Positions 49,997 to 57,885 of a stretch of 64,000 bases of DNA are shown in pieces. Position 1 is the stretch's first letter; each line of letters starts with the position of its first letter. The DNA lies in assembly GCF_003050705.1 (NCBI RefSeq), contig NZ_QAOG01000001.1, forward strand, positions 62,001 through 126,000, read 5' to 3'. Position numbers and translations under genes: made by a program. A model generated the notes under the pieces. It was not told the DNA's origin. It saw only the letters and a list, made by a program, of their open reading frames with translations, and did no database searches. The stretch is from Sphingomonas aurantiaca (GTDB lineage: Bacteria; Pseudomonadota; Alphaproteobacteria; Sphingomonadales; Sphingomonadaceae).

Positions 49997-50398
49997 TCAG
50001 TCCTTCGGGAAGAACCGCTCGACCACGTTGCTCGCGAGTCGCGAGGGCCGCAGCGTTTCCGCATCGAGGCAACACCAGCTCGACTTCACCTCGGCCAGCA
50101 CGTCCTCGCCGCGCTTGATGATCGTCTCGTAGAACGCGCGCGCGCCCTGTACCTTTTCAAGCAGCACCGTCGCGATGACGTCGTCGTTCAGGAAGGCCGG
50201 CTTGCGGTATGTGATCTCGTGCTTGAGCGCGACCCACAGGTGTCCGGCGACCGCATCGGCGGGCGCGAGCCGCTGCCAATGGTCGATCACCGCCGCCTGC
50301 ACCCACTTCAGATAGTTCGCGTTGTTGACGTGACCCATGAAGTCGATGTCAGCCGGCTCGATGCCGATGGCGTAGTTATGGGGAATGGCTGTTGTCAC
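49997..50398 (-). CDS. Acyl-CoA thioesterase, hotdog fold (4HBT)
   Basis: The 133-residue protein has the 4-hydroxybenzoyl-CoA thioesterase pattern: IEPADIDFMGHVNNANYLKWV with the catalytic Asp region, then KHEITYRKPAFLNDDV. It would hydrolyse an acyl-CoA ester. The start is uncertain. GTG 50398 (VTTAIPHN) is chosen on family fit, but ATG 50428 and ATG 50422 are in frame, and none has a good ribosome site. Confidence 0.85.
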   Translation of the reverse strand: MTTAIPHNYAIGIEPADIDFMGHVNNANYLKWVQAAVIDHWQRLAPADAVAGHLWVALKHEITYRKPAFLNDDVIATVLLEKVQGARAFYETIIKRGEDVLAEVKSSWCCLDAETLRPSRLASNVVERFFPKD

Positions 50399-50524
50399 GC
50401 GCGATATATAACATGCGAACATGAACATAGCGATGACGGGCGAGGCAGGCTGCCAATATTAAATATGCGTGTTGGCAGCCGCCCCGCCGGGCATCGACCG
50501 GGCGGAAACATCCCGGTCAGCCGA

Positions 50525-51661
50525 TCAACGCTTGGCCGGTGCGAACGAGAACAGCTCGGTGCGCAGCGAGGCGGGTGCGCCCGGCTTGAACCAGCTGGTG
50601 TCCTGGATGTGGCTGGCGGTCACGTAGATGCGACCGTCGGGGCCTTCGGCGAAGGTGTCGGGCCAGCGCAGGCGAGGATCGGTGAGCACCGGCTCGACAT
50701 GATCGCCGACGAGCCGCGTGATACCGTTGTCGGTCGGTGACGTGATGTAGAGCACGCCCGCCTTGCTCATCCACAGGCCGTCGGCGACGTGAGTCTGCGC
50801 CACCGTCTTCACGCCCGCGGCGCGATCCTGCTCGCTGACGCCGTCGCGGAGCAGCGCGGTGTCGATCGAGTAGAGCGTCTTGCCGGTCAGCGCCTGGTAA
50901 TACAGCGTCTTGCCGTCGTTGGAGATCGCGATGCCGTCGGCGGCGAAGGCGGGCTGGCGGTTGTCGGGGCGAACGAGCGGCTTGCCGTCGGTCATCACCT
51001 TCACGGCCTTGTCGATCTGCGTCGATCCATGCCCGTCGAGCGCGCGGAAGCCCTTGCCGGTTTCCAGGTCGATCACGATGATCGCGCCGCGCGTACCGGA
51101 ATCGGTGATGTACCCGGTCTTGCCATCGGGCGAGAAGCGGATGTCGTTGAGGTAGGTGCCCTGCAACGCGACGTCGAGCGGCACCTTGATGACCTTCGTC
51201 ACGCGGTTCGTCGCGAGGTCGACTTTCACAAGCTTGGGTGCGCCTTCGAGGATCTTTTCGTTACCCGGTGCGCCAGGATCGAGGATCCAGAGATTGCCGT
51301 GGCCGTCGGGCACGATCGACTGGACGCAGACGAAATAGTCGTCGACCGGCAATTCGCTCGCCCGCGCGTTGCGCCAGCTGTTCCACTTGGCATCCGGATA
51401 GGCCTTGAGCGACCCGTCCTTCATCACTTCGGCGACCGAGATCGGCGCGTCGTCGGTCCAGCGCGGGAAATTGACGAAGCGGCGGCCGTCGGCGGTGACT
51501 GCGACGCCCGTCGCCTGGTGATCGAACTGCGCGACCTGAGTCAGCGGCGTGGCGCCACGCGGCTGGGCACCACGAGGCTGGGCCTGCGCGACGCCGATCG
51601 CGGCGGCGGCGATGACGGCGATGGCGGCGGCGCCCGCGAGGAAGGGCTTGGTCTTTGACAT
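50525..51661 (-). CDS. Exported major royal jelly/Yellow-family beta-propeller protein
   Basis: The 378-residue protein begins with a clear signal peptide (MSKTKPFLAGAAAIAVIAAA, ending AQAQ). A six-bladed propeller typical of the MRJP/Yellow family follows: NLWILDPGAP, LNDIRFSPDGKTGYITDSG, AFAADGIAISNDGKTLYYQA and VADGLWMSKAGVLYITSP. Bacterial members have no settled function; lactonase-like activity is suggested by the fold. ATG 51661 has GGAG seven bases upstream. The reading frame upstream continues without a stop into a hydrolase gene (see 50525-52576), so it may be made alone or as a fusion. Confidence 0.8.
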   Translation of the reverse strand: MSKTKPFLAGAAAIAVIAAAAIGVAQAQPRGAQPRGATPLTQVAQFDHQATGVAVTADGRRFVNFPRWTDDAPISVAEVMKDGSLKAYPDAKWNSWRNARASELPVDDYFVCVQSIVPDGHGNLWILDPGAPGNEKILEGAPKLVKVDLATNRVTKVIKVPLDVALQGTYLNDIRFSPDGKTGYITDSGTRGAIIVIDLETGKGFRALDGHGSTQIDKAVKVMTDGKPLVRPDNRQPAFAADGIAISNDGKTLYYQALTGKTLYSIDTALLRDGVSEQDRAAGVKTVAQTHVADGLWMSKAGVLYITSPTDNGITRLVGDHVEPVLTDPRLRWPDTFAEGPDGRIYVTASHIQDTSWFKPGAPASLRTELFSFAPAKR

Positions 51662-52576
51662 TAACAGGCTCCGGTCGATGGTGTCGGACAGGTCGGCAGG
51701 ATTGCCGGTGAAAAGCTGGATGAGATGGCGCGCGACCGCGTTCGGGTTCTCGCGCTGCGGGAAATGACCCACGCCGGCGAGTTCGATGAACGCAAAAGGT
51801 CCCGCGAACTTGCCGGGCACGGCCTTGCTCGCGGACGGCGGGTTCACGCCGTCGACCGAGCCCTGGATGTAGATCGCGGGCAACGACAGCGTGGCGGTCG
51901 CCTTGACCTTGTCCTCCAACCACTGGCTGCGCGGATCGGGCTCCGCCTCGTCCCAGCGCGCACGGTAGCTGTGCAGCGTGACGTCGACCCAGTCGGGGTT
52001 GTCGAACGCGCGCGCGACGCGCTGGAACGTCGCTTCGTCGAACCAGCCCGGCGGCGCCCAATTCTCCCAATGGATATGCGCAAACCCGGTGCGATCGTCG
52101 CGGACCGCCTGCGCACCGCGCGCAGTCGCCATGAACCAGTGATACCATTGCCGCTGCGCCTGCGCGAACGGCGGAGTCGGCATGCCCCCCAGGCGCGGCG
52201 GGGTGGCGAGCATCGCCAGCCGCTCGACCCGGTCGGGCCATCCGACCGCGAGCGCCTCGGCAGTGTTCGAGCCCCAGTCATGCCCCGCGATCATGAAGCG
52301 ATCGATGTGGAGCGCATCCATCAGCGCGATCATGTCCATCGCCAGCACCGCGCTGTTGCCGGTGCGTGGGGTATCTGCGTCAATGAATCGGGTCTCGCCG
52401 AAGCCACGGAGCGTCGGCACGAGGGTCCGCAGTCCCGCGGCATGGAGCGCCGGCAGGACCGAGTCCCAGGTCGAGGCATCGTCGGGCCAGCCATGGATCA
52501 GCAGCACGGGCTGCCCATCGCGCGGCCCCGTGTCGGTATAGGCGACGGCCAGCGTATCGGTGGTGATGATCGGCAT
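50525..52576 (-). CDS. Epoxide-hydrolase-like alpha/beta hydrolase, open in frame through the MRJP/Yellow gene
   Basis: ATG 52576 opens a 683-codon frame. Codons 1-305 encode an alpha/beta hydrolase with the oxyanion motif HGWPDD, nucleophile elbow AGHDWGSNTAEAL (Asp nucleophile) and a late His in GVGHFPQREN, as in epoxide hydrolases. The hydrolase ends near GNPADLSDTIDRSLL and the frame runs straight into the signal peptide of the exported propeller (51661). A signal peptide inside a chain is unusual. The junction TTAATG contains an out-of-frame TAA overlapping ATG, so a one-base indel could have removed an ancestral stop. Confidence 0.7.
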   Translation of the reverse strand: MPIITTDTLAVAYTDTGPRDGQPVLLIHGWPDDASTWDSVLPALHAAGLRTLVPTLRGFGETRFIDADTPRTGNSAVLAMDMIALMDALHIDRFMIAGHDWGSNTAEALAVGWPDRVERLAMLATPPRLGGMPTPPFAQAQRQWYHWFMATARGAQAVRDDRTGFAHIHWENWAPPGWFDEATFQRVARAFDNPDWVDVTLHSYRARWDEAEPDPRSQWLEDKVKATATLSLPAIYIQGSVDGVNPPSASKAVPGKFAGPFAFIELAGVGHFPQRENPNAVARHLIQLFTGNPADLSDTIDRSLLMSKTKPFLAGAAAIAVIAAAAIGVAQAQPRGAQPRGATPLTQVAQFDHQATGVAVTADGRRFVNFPRWTDDAPISVAEVMKDGSLKAYPDAKWNSWRNARASELPVDDYFVCVQSIVPDGHGNLWILDPGAPGNEKILEGAPKLVKVDLATNRVTKVIKVPLDVALQGTYLNDIRFSPDGKTGYITDSGTRGAIIVIDLETGKGFRALDGHGSTQIDKAVKVMTDGKPLVRPDNRQPAFAADGIAISNDGKTLYYQALTGKTLYSIDTALLRDGVSEQDRAAGVKTVAQTHVADGLWMSKAGVLYITSPTDNGITRLVGDHVEPVLTDPRLRWPDTFAEGPDGRIYVTASHIQDTSWFKPGAPASLRTELFSFAPAKR

Positions 52577-52663
52577 GTCAGCGCTCCCAAACAGGCGTAG
52601 GTGCATAGGGTTCCGGCATGACGGGCACTGCACCGTCCGGCTGCGCGACGCGCCGCATCGCGC

Positions 52664-53125
52664 TCATGCGCGCGCCGCCAGCCTGGCGCCCGCAGCGGTC
52701 GCCAGACCGAAGCCGACATGGTTGAGCGTATGCATGCCGATCGTCCCGGCATCCGCCTTCCATTCGGGCGGCTTCACGCCGAGCAACGGCCCCGTCAGCC
52801 AGTGCATCGCCGTGTAAAAGGCCAGGCCGAACCCGATACCCGAGACCAGCACGTCGCTGTCCTCGTCAGTCGCGGCGGCATAGACGAGCGCCGCGCCTGC
52901 CGAGAGCAGCAAATGGCCGCCCTGGACGATCGCCTGTTCGCCGGGTGCCGCGAGCCGGTCGGCGGGCGGTGTCGCCATGCCGAGCTTGCGCGCGCTCGTG
53001 CGTTCCAGATCGACCAGCTCCGACGGCGTGCCGCTGGTCTTCTCCCCCCGCATCAGCAGCACGGTGATCGCCAGCCCGGCGACGATCCCGCCCGCCACCG
53101 CGCCGGTGGTGCGCCGGGCGCTCAT
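52664..53125 (-). CDS. Small membrane protein, YagU/DUF1440-like
   Basis: The 153-residue protein has an N-terminal span (GAVAGGIVAGLAITVLLM), a polar loop and two or three further hydrophobic stretches (LLLSAGAALVYAAA, SGIGFGLAFYTAMHWLTGPLLG). The layout and Gly pattern resemble YagU-like inner-membrane proteins; the match is by appearance only. It is the last gene of the catalase operon and overlaps the CMD gene by four bases. Confidence 0.6.
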   Translation of the reverse strand: MSARRTTGAVAGGIVAGLAITVLLMRGEKTSGTPSELVDLERTSARKLGMATPPADRLAAPGEQAIVQGGHLLLSAGAALVYAAATDEDSDVLVSGIGFGLAFYTAMHWLTGPLLGVKPPEWKADAGTIGMHTLNHVGFGLATAAGARLAARA

Positions 53126-53721
53126 GCCGCCTCTCCCCGATCGTCAGGAAGACTTTCCTCCCGACCGGGTACCGACATGTCATAGGCATTGAGCAGCACC
53201 GACACGAGGCAATAGCCGCCGACGAGGTAGATCAGCTCGGCGGTACGGTCTTCGCCGAACGCGTCGACCGCGCGTCGATAGGTCGTCGCGGGCAGTTGCC
53301 GACCGCCCGCCAGCGTGACCGCGACGTCATAGGCTGCGGCCTCCTCCTCGGTCAGGTCGGCGGGACGCTGCCCCGCCGCGATCGTCGCGACCTTCGCGTC
53401 GCTGAGGCCAACGGCCGCCCCTACCCGCTCATGCGCGTAAAGTTCGTAGCGCGAGTTGAACGCCGCCCCCGTGGCGAGGATCGCGACCTCGTGCGCCGGC
53501 TTGGGCAAGCTGGCATTGTCGATCAGCGCCTTGGTATAGATCCAGGCGGCGCGGCCAAAGGCCGGGAAGCGCAACATCGGCGCGAACGGACCGATCAGCG
53601 CGCCATCGTCGCGCCGCGAGACGAAACCCTTGAGATGCTCGGCGATATACGCGCCCATCTCGTCGTGCAGCGGACGAAGCTCGGCGGGCATCTCTCCGGG
53701 TGGAAATGGTGCGACGCGCAT
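53122..53721 (-). CDS. Carboxymuconolactone decarboxylase-like (AhpD-fold) protein
   Basis: The 199-residue protein has the CMD core EVAILATGAAFNSRYELYAHERVGAAVGL. The Glu and His of the AhpD proton-relay motif are kept, but both CxxC cysteines are absent. That argues against AhpD-type peroxidase activity. ATG 53721 overlaps the catalase stop by one base (TGATG). It is co-expressed with the catalase-like gene, which suggests a role in oxidative or aromatic metabolism. Confidence 0.85.
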   Translation of the reverse strand: MRVAPFPPGEMPAELRPLHDEMGAYIAEHLKGFVSRRDDGALIGPFAPMLRFPAFGRAAWIYTKALIDNASLPKPAHEVAILATGAAFNSRYELYAHERVGAAVGLSDAKVATIAAGQRPADLTEEEAAAYDVAVTLAGGRQLPATTYRRAVDAFGEDRTAELIYLVGGYCLVSVLLNAYDMSVPGREESLPDDRGEAA

Positions 53722-54821
53722 CAGATGCGCTCCGATCCGGCGTCCTGCGCGGACGGCTCGTGATAGGGGCAGCCGTTGGTGCGTGCGCGGAAGTCCGCCG
53801 AATGGCGATACGTGTCCTTGCGGGCGCGGTTGATGTTGCCGAGCGGGCGATGCGCGGCGATCCCGGTCCACACGCTGAAGCGGCTTTCCTCATTGATGCG
53901 ACGGACATGATCGTCGCTCCAGCTGTCCTGCGCCGGGGCGCGAACGGTGCCGACGCGGATGAACGGCGCCGCCTGCTCGTCCCATTGCACGGTCGAATCC
54001 TCGACCGGCTGCGCCTCCAGATCACGGCACAGCTGGACGCGGAATTCCCATTCGAGATTCATGCCTCGGACCTCGTCGCGGACGTCCTCGCGGATCGCGT
54101 TCTCGCGACCGTCGACGTCGATCTCCTTGCCGGTGAGCACTGTCATGCCCGGCGCGACCGGTGCCAGGCTGAACTTGGCGATATGATCGCCGTACCGGAA
54201 CGCGGTCGCACTGTAATAGGTATCGCCGAGCGGCTCCGAATTGGGCGCGCCGCCGAGCGAATTGAGCGCCGTCGGCGGTTCGGCACCGACCGCCTCGAAC
54301 GCGTGGCGGACACCGCGCAACACGGCCGACGCGACGGTCTTGGTGCCCTCGATCCGGTCGGTCGTCCTGGCGAGAAGCTTCAGGTTGCCGAGGAACTTTG
54401 CCGAGGTCTTGGCCTGGAATACCGGGCCGTTGACCATGATGAAATCCTGCGCATTGCCCTCAGAGCCCGGCAGACGCTCGCCTTCGACATCGAACACCTT
54501 CATCGCCAGGCCGCGCGGCAGGCTGATGACGTCGGGCAGGATGTCGCCCGCGTTGGTGGACAGGCGGATCAGCACCTTGTGCGCGCCGGGCGTCGCAAAC
54601 AGCCCCTGTGCCAGCTCGGCGGGCAGGCCCGCATCGATCGTCAACTCGCCTTCGAGCAGCCCGTGCGACTTGGCATGGACCGAGCGAACCGCATGACCGT
54701 AATCCTCGGCCGTGCGCTCGAGAATGACATCGAACGCCTCGTTTAGTTCGACGACGGTATCCTGCTCGTCGGGCTGCACCTGCTCGACGTCGGGGCTGTA
54801 GCGGATCGGTTCGTTGGCCAT
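53721..54821 (-). CDS. Catalase-fold heme protein (short catalase family)
   Basis: The 366-residue protein belongs to the catalase superfamily: RSVHAKSHGLLEGEL holds the distal His region, VLIRLSTNAGDILPDVISLPRGLAMKVF matches the central fold, and NAQDFIMVNGPVF carries the Asn region. It is shorter than typical catalases, and the proximal Tyr motif (RxFxYxDxxR) is not obvious. It may be a peroxidase or other heme enzyme. It heads a three-gene overlapping operon with the CMD and membrane-protein genes and diverges from a Crp-family regulator. Confidence 0.85.
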   Translation of the reverse strand: MANEPIRYSPDVEQVQPDEQDTVVELNEAFDVILERTAEDYGHAVRSVHAKSHGLLEGELTIDAGLPAELAQGLFATPGAHKVLIRLSTNAGDILPDVISLPRGLAMKVFDVEGERLPGSEGNAQDFIMVNGPVFQAKTSAKFLGNLKLLARTTDRIEGTKTVASAVLRGVRHAFEAVGAEPPTALNSLGGAPNSEPLGDTYYSATAFRYGDHIAKFSLAPVAPGMTVLTGKEIDVDGRENAIREDVRDEVRGMNLEWEFRVQLCRDLEAQPVEDSTVQWDEQAAPFIRVGTVRAPAQDSWSDDHVRRINEESRFSVWTGIAAHRPLGNINRARKDTYRHSADFRARTNGCPYHEPSAQDAGSERI

Positions 54822-54885
54822 GTGTTTGCCTTTCCAGTGATCGTCATGAGGTCGGCGGGTGCGCGAGGTGCAGGCGAACGCGGCC

Positions 54886-54972
54886 CTAACCCGCGCAACC
54901 GCCAGCGCCCTGGAGTCCCGCGCGCGATATGACCGCGTGCCCGTCGAGCGCCTGTTCGAGGGAAACGGTCAT
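54886..54972 (-). CDS. Candidate leader peptide upstream of the catalase operon (28 residues)
   Basis: ATG 54972 follows a strong ribosome site (GAGGAGTCCCC) and opens a 28-codon frame beginning MTVSLEQALDGHAVISRAGL and ending GAGGCAG. It ends 64 bases before the catalase start on the same strand. The good initiation signal, lack of hydrophobic character and position suggest a leader or a tiny protein. Coding capacity is too short to judge further. Confidence 0.4.
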   Translation of the reverse strand: MTVSLEQALDGHAVISRAGLQGAGGCAG

Positions 54973-55086
54973 GGGGACTCCTCTAGTCTCACAGGCAGCA
55001 ACCCCGATCTTGATACAATGGTTGCGGTACGGAACCGGACAGAGCCCTGATCCCTTTGAGGTCCAGACCTTTTTCAGGAAACGACG

Positions 55087-55908
55087 ATGACGTGGAAGAT
55101 GTTCGGAACAGCCGAGCCCGATGTCCTGACCGAGCAGTTTCGACAGTGCGATACGAAGAACCTGTTGCTGCGGAGCCTGAGCGCGCAGGACTTCGCGCTG
55201 CTGGCCCCGCATTTGACCCGCGTGCCGTTTTCGATCGGCGATCCGCTGTCGCATGCGGGCGATGCGATCGACAGCCTGTGCTTTCCCGAAGAGGGCATCG
55301 CCGGCGTGCTCGATGCGCTCGACGGCGATCATCGCTACGCCGTCGGACTGATCGGGGCGGAAGGCTTTGTCGGCTGGCCGCTCCTCCTCGGCAATAGCCG
55401 CTCGCCCTACGACGTGGTGATGCGTGCCGAGCGCGGCGAGGCGCTGCGCATCGCGGCGGAGCATTTCGTCGCCGCCGTCGAACAGAGCGTGACGCTGCGC
55501 CTGTCGCTGTTGCGGTTCGTCAACGTCTTCATGATCCAGATGGGACGGACGATCGTCTCGTCGCTCGCGCATTCGATCGAGCGGCGCATGGCGCGCTGGA
55601 TCCTGCTCTACCATGACCGGGTCCGCGACGACGATATCTGCATGACGCACGAGGAATTCAGCCTGATGCTCGGCGTCCGTCGCAGCAGCGTCACCGATGC
55701 GCTCCACCGGCTCGAGGAGGAACGGGCGATCCGCGCGGGTCGCGGCCGCATTACCGTGCGTGACCGTGCCAAGCTGATGCGGCTCGCCGCGGACACCTAT
55801 GGCCATGCCGAGGCGGAATATCGCCGCCTGCTGGGGGATGATCGCGGCCTGTCGCTACGGCCAGCGAGTCACGGTCAGGACGTGGCCGTGGCGACGTCTT
55901 TGGGCTAA
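55087..55908 (+). CDS. Crp/Fnr-family transcriptional regulator
   Basis: The 273-residue protein has an N-terminal cyclic-nucleotide-binding-type domain (about 40-150, PFSIGDPLSHAGDAIDSLCFPEEGIA) and a C-terminal winged helix (about 165-240, MTHEEFSLMLGVRRSSVTDALHRLEE). No N-terminal cysteine cluster of FNR type is seen. It diverges from the catalase operon and probably controls it. The shared 265-base gap holds one TTGAT half-site (cttgatacaatgg) but no full FNR box that I can support. Confidence 0.88.
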   Translation: MTWKMFGTAEPDVLTEQFRQCDTKNLLLRSLSAQDFALLAPHLTRVPFSIGDPLSHAGDAIDSLCFPEEGIAGVLDALDGDHRYAVGLIGAEGFVGWPLLLGNSRSPYDVVMRAERGEALRIAAEHFVAAVEQSVTLRLSLLRFVNVFMIQMGRTIVSSLAHSIERRMARWILLYHDRVRDDDICMTHEEFSLMLGVRRSSVTDALHRLEEERAIRAGRGRITVRDRAKLMRLAADTYGHAEAEYRRLLGDDRGLSLRPASHGQDVAVATSLG

Positions 55909-55919
55909 GCGTCGCCCGG

Positions 55920-56063
55920 TCAGACCTCTGGCCGGGCCATTGCCTCGAGCGCTTCGGAGATCAGCGCGGCGACCACGATCCAGCCGAGCGCCTCGGCTTC
56001 GGCCAGCGCATCTTCGAGATGTTCGCACAGCCGTTGTTCGGGTTTCAGCGCGCGTTGCGGCAT
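55920..56063 (-). CDS. Small helical protein (47 residues), unknown
   Basis: The protein begins MPQRALKPEQRLCEHLEDAL and continues AEAEALGWIVVAALISEALE, an amphipathic helix. The frame is open to 56114, but ATG 56063 gives the best composition and has GGGA a few bases upstream. It converges with the Crp-family gene. No family is recognised. Confidence 0.45.
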   Translation of the reverse strand: MPQRALKPEQRLCEHLEDALAEAEALGWIVVAALISEALEAMARPEV

Positions 56064-56242
56064 ACACCATTCCCATCCGGAGGACCTCGGCCTCGAAAGC
56101 CTTTGCTCTGGCACGAATGTTTATGGTCCGCCCCCGAATGCGTCAATTGCGGCGGACCGGTCCTGCGTGACGCCGCGCGCATGGCACCGCGGACGGTCTC
56201 GCGTGTTGATGCTCCACGCCACCCCGGCTGGGAGAAACCAAG

Positions 56243-56545
56243 ATGAAATTGATCGGAAAATTCGATACGCGGCGCGAAGCCGAGATGACCGTCGAGCGGC
56301 TGGTCCAGCAATTCGACATCGACCGGTCCAAGGTCGTCGTCGCACCCGATGGCGCCGCAAACTCGGCGGGTATGGAGGAAGCGGGCTCCGACAACGCTGC
56401 AGGCGCGCCGAGCCCCGAGCCGCGCGACGATGCCGAGCTGAACGGCAAGGTCGTGGTGACCGTCGACGTCGCCGACGATGCCACCGCCGATGAGGTTCGT
56501 GCCGCGTTCGCCGAGTTCGACGCGTCGGAGCAGGCAGCAAAGTGA
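56243..56545 (+). CDS. Small acidic protein with stress-protein-like N-terminus, unknown
   Basis: The 100-residue protein begins MKLIGKFDTRREAEMTVERL and has a mixed beta-alpha layout, with an acidic Asp/Glu-rich middle and a second beta-alpha unit (KVVVTVDVADDATADEVRAA). It resembles the 'general stress protein' type of ferredoxin-like mini-domains, by appearance only. GGGAGAAA precedes the start. The next gene overlaps by four bases (GTGA). Confidence 0.7.
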   Translation: MKLIGKFDTRREAEMTVERLVQQFDIDRSKVVVAPDGAANSAGMEEAGSDNAAGAPSPEPRDDAELNGKVVVTVDVADDATADEVRAAFAEFDASEQAAK

Positions 56546-56790
56546 CGACGCCGGATACCCCGACGCCGGATACCGCGACACTGGCCCGCCAGCGCGAAAT
56601 CGCGACCGAGCATCTGCTGTTCAAGCTGATGGAATATGTCGAGGACCGTCACAGCGGCCTGCTCGATTTCATGGAGAACAGCCTCGATCACCTCGGCGAT
56701 CCGGCAACCGACGCGACCAAGGATGACGACGCGGTTCGCCTGGTCGCCCGGAAGATGATCGCGGGGGCGCGCAAGCAGGGCGTGCGCTGA
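56542..56790 (+). CDS. Small conserved-looking protein (82 residues), unknown
   Basis: GTG 56542 overlaps the preceding stop. The product has a Thr/Pro repeat at the N-terminus (TPDTPTPDT) and a helical domain (IATEHLLFKLMEYVEDRHSG, LDFMENSLDHLG, VRLVARKMIAGAR). Coupling to the 56243 gene suggests joint action. It is not recognised. The following 142 bases to the GDPD gene hold only a weak inverted repeat near 56811-56848. Confidence 0.65.
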   Translation: MTTPDTPTPDTATLARQREIATEHLLFKLMEYVEDRHSGLLDFMENSLDHLGDPATDATKDDDAVRLVARKMIAGARKQGVR

Positions 56791-56932
56791 CCAACCGCAC
56801 CGCCGCCACGCTTGAGATCCGGCGAAGGCCAGGAGATCAAGCGGGCGGCGATTTGAAGAGTCCGAACCGAGCGACTGGTCCAGAAGACGCCGCCGGCTGC
56901 CTGCGCAACATAGGCGGAAGCCTTGCGTGACG

Positions 56933-57880
56933 TTATTTCCTTGCCGTATCCCGCATCGTCACCATCGCCTCGGGCTCGTCCGTCAGCAGCATCGATGCGC
57001 CTTCCCTGACCAGTTTGCCCCATACCGCATCGGGGAGTCGCAACGCATCCTTGTCGCTGCCCGCGCCGAGTACGAAACTGCCGTCGAGCATGTTCACCCA
57101 CAGCCGCACACCCAGAGCGCGCGCGCGCGCCGCAATCGCCGGGAGCGCCGCCTCGGGCAGATGGTACGGCAGTTCGATCCCGACCGGCTTGGTGCGCCCC
57201 CCCATCTGCGCCCCGATGATGTCGGGGATGGTCGCGCCGCTGTCGTCGCCCTCCATCGGGATGACGAGGAACGGCACCTCGTCATACGGCGCCATCGCTG
57301 CGATCGGCGGCGAGCCGATGCCGACCCGCGTCTTGAGCGTGACGCGGTCCTGCGCCCCCGCCGCGCGCACCGCCGCGATCACCTGCGGGTAGATCGCATC
57401 CTTGACGTCGAGGTTGAGCGTGATGCGTCCCTTGGCGAGCGCGAGGATTTCGTCGAGCGTCAGCACCTGCTCCGCCGTCACCGGGGCGTCGCGACCGCCC
57501 TCATTCTGGCGGAGCCGCAGCGCCTTGATCTGCGCGAGCGTCAGATCGGCGACCTTGCCGGTGCCGGTGGTGGTGCGGTCGACGGTTTCGTCATGCACCA
57601 TGACGAGATAGCCGTCCTTGGTCTCGCGGACATCGGTCTCCATCATGTCGACCCCGATCGCAACGCAATGCTCCAGCGCCGACACCCCGTTTTCGGGCGC
57701 GGCACCGAACCCATGGCGTGGCGCAGGCTCGTGGCAGCCGCGATGCGCGATGACGACGAGTCGGCCTTGCGGGTTGCGGATGTTCGCCATGATGCCGTCG
57801 GTCGTGGTGGCGCTCGCGGTGCCGGTGGCGAGCAACAGCCCGCCGACCGCGCAGGGCAGGACTTTCATGAGCATGTCCAT
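56933..57880 (-). CDS. Exported glycerophosphodiester phosphodiesterase
   Basis: The 315-residue protein has a signal peptide (MKVLPCAVGGLLLATGTASA) and GDPD motifs: VVIAHRGCHEPAPRHGFGAAPENGVSALEH with the catalytic His and Glu, then GVDMMETDVRETKDGYLVMVHDETVDRTT. It should hydrolyse glycerophosphodiesters to glycerol-3-phosphate in the periplasm. ATG 57880 is chosen; ATG 57874 and 57868 are also possible. It follows the TonB receptor by five bases, so both are in one transcript. Confidence 0.92.
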   Translation of the reverse strand: MDMLMKVLPCAVGGLLLATGTASATTTDGIMANIRNPQGRLVVIAHRGCHEPAPRHGFGAAPENGVSALEHCVAIGVDMMETDVRETKDGYLVMVHDETVDRTTTGTGKVADLTLAQIKALRLRQNEGGRDAPVTAEQVLTLDEILALAKGRITLNLDVKDAIYPQVIAAVRAAGAQDRVTLKTRVGIGSPPIAAMAPYDEVPFLVIPMEGDDSGATIPDIIGAQMGGRTKPVGIELPYHLPEAALPAIAARARALGVRLWVNMLDGSFVLGAGSDKDALRLPDAVWGKLVREGASMLLTDEPEAMVTMRDTARK

Positions 57881-57885
57881 CACGC

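Noticed and set aside
54988-55050. An FNR or Crp site in the catalase/Crp divergent region (cttgatacaatgg).
   Set aside because: Only one half-site TTGAT is present and the second half does not match, so a site cannot be supported.
56811-56848. A weak inverted repeat (cgcttgagatc ... gatcaagcg) after the 56542 gene as another palindromic element.
   Set aside because: The arms are short and mismatched and do not match any family well. It may be a decayed copy or a weak terminator.
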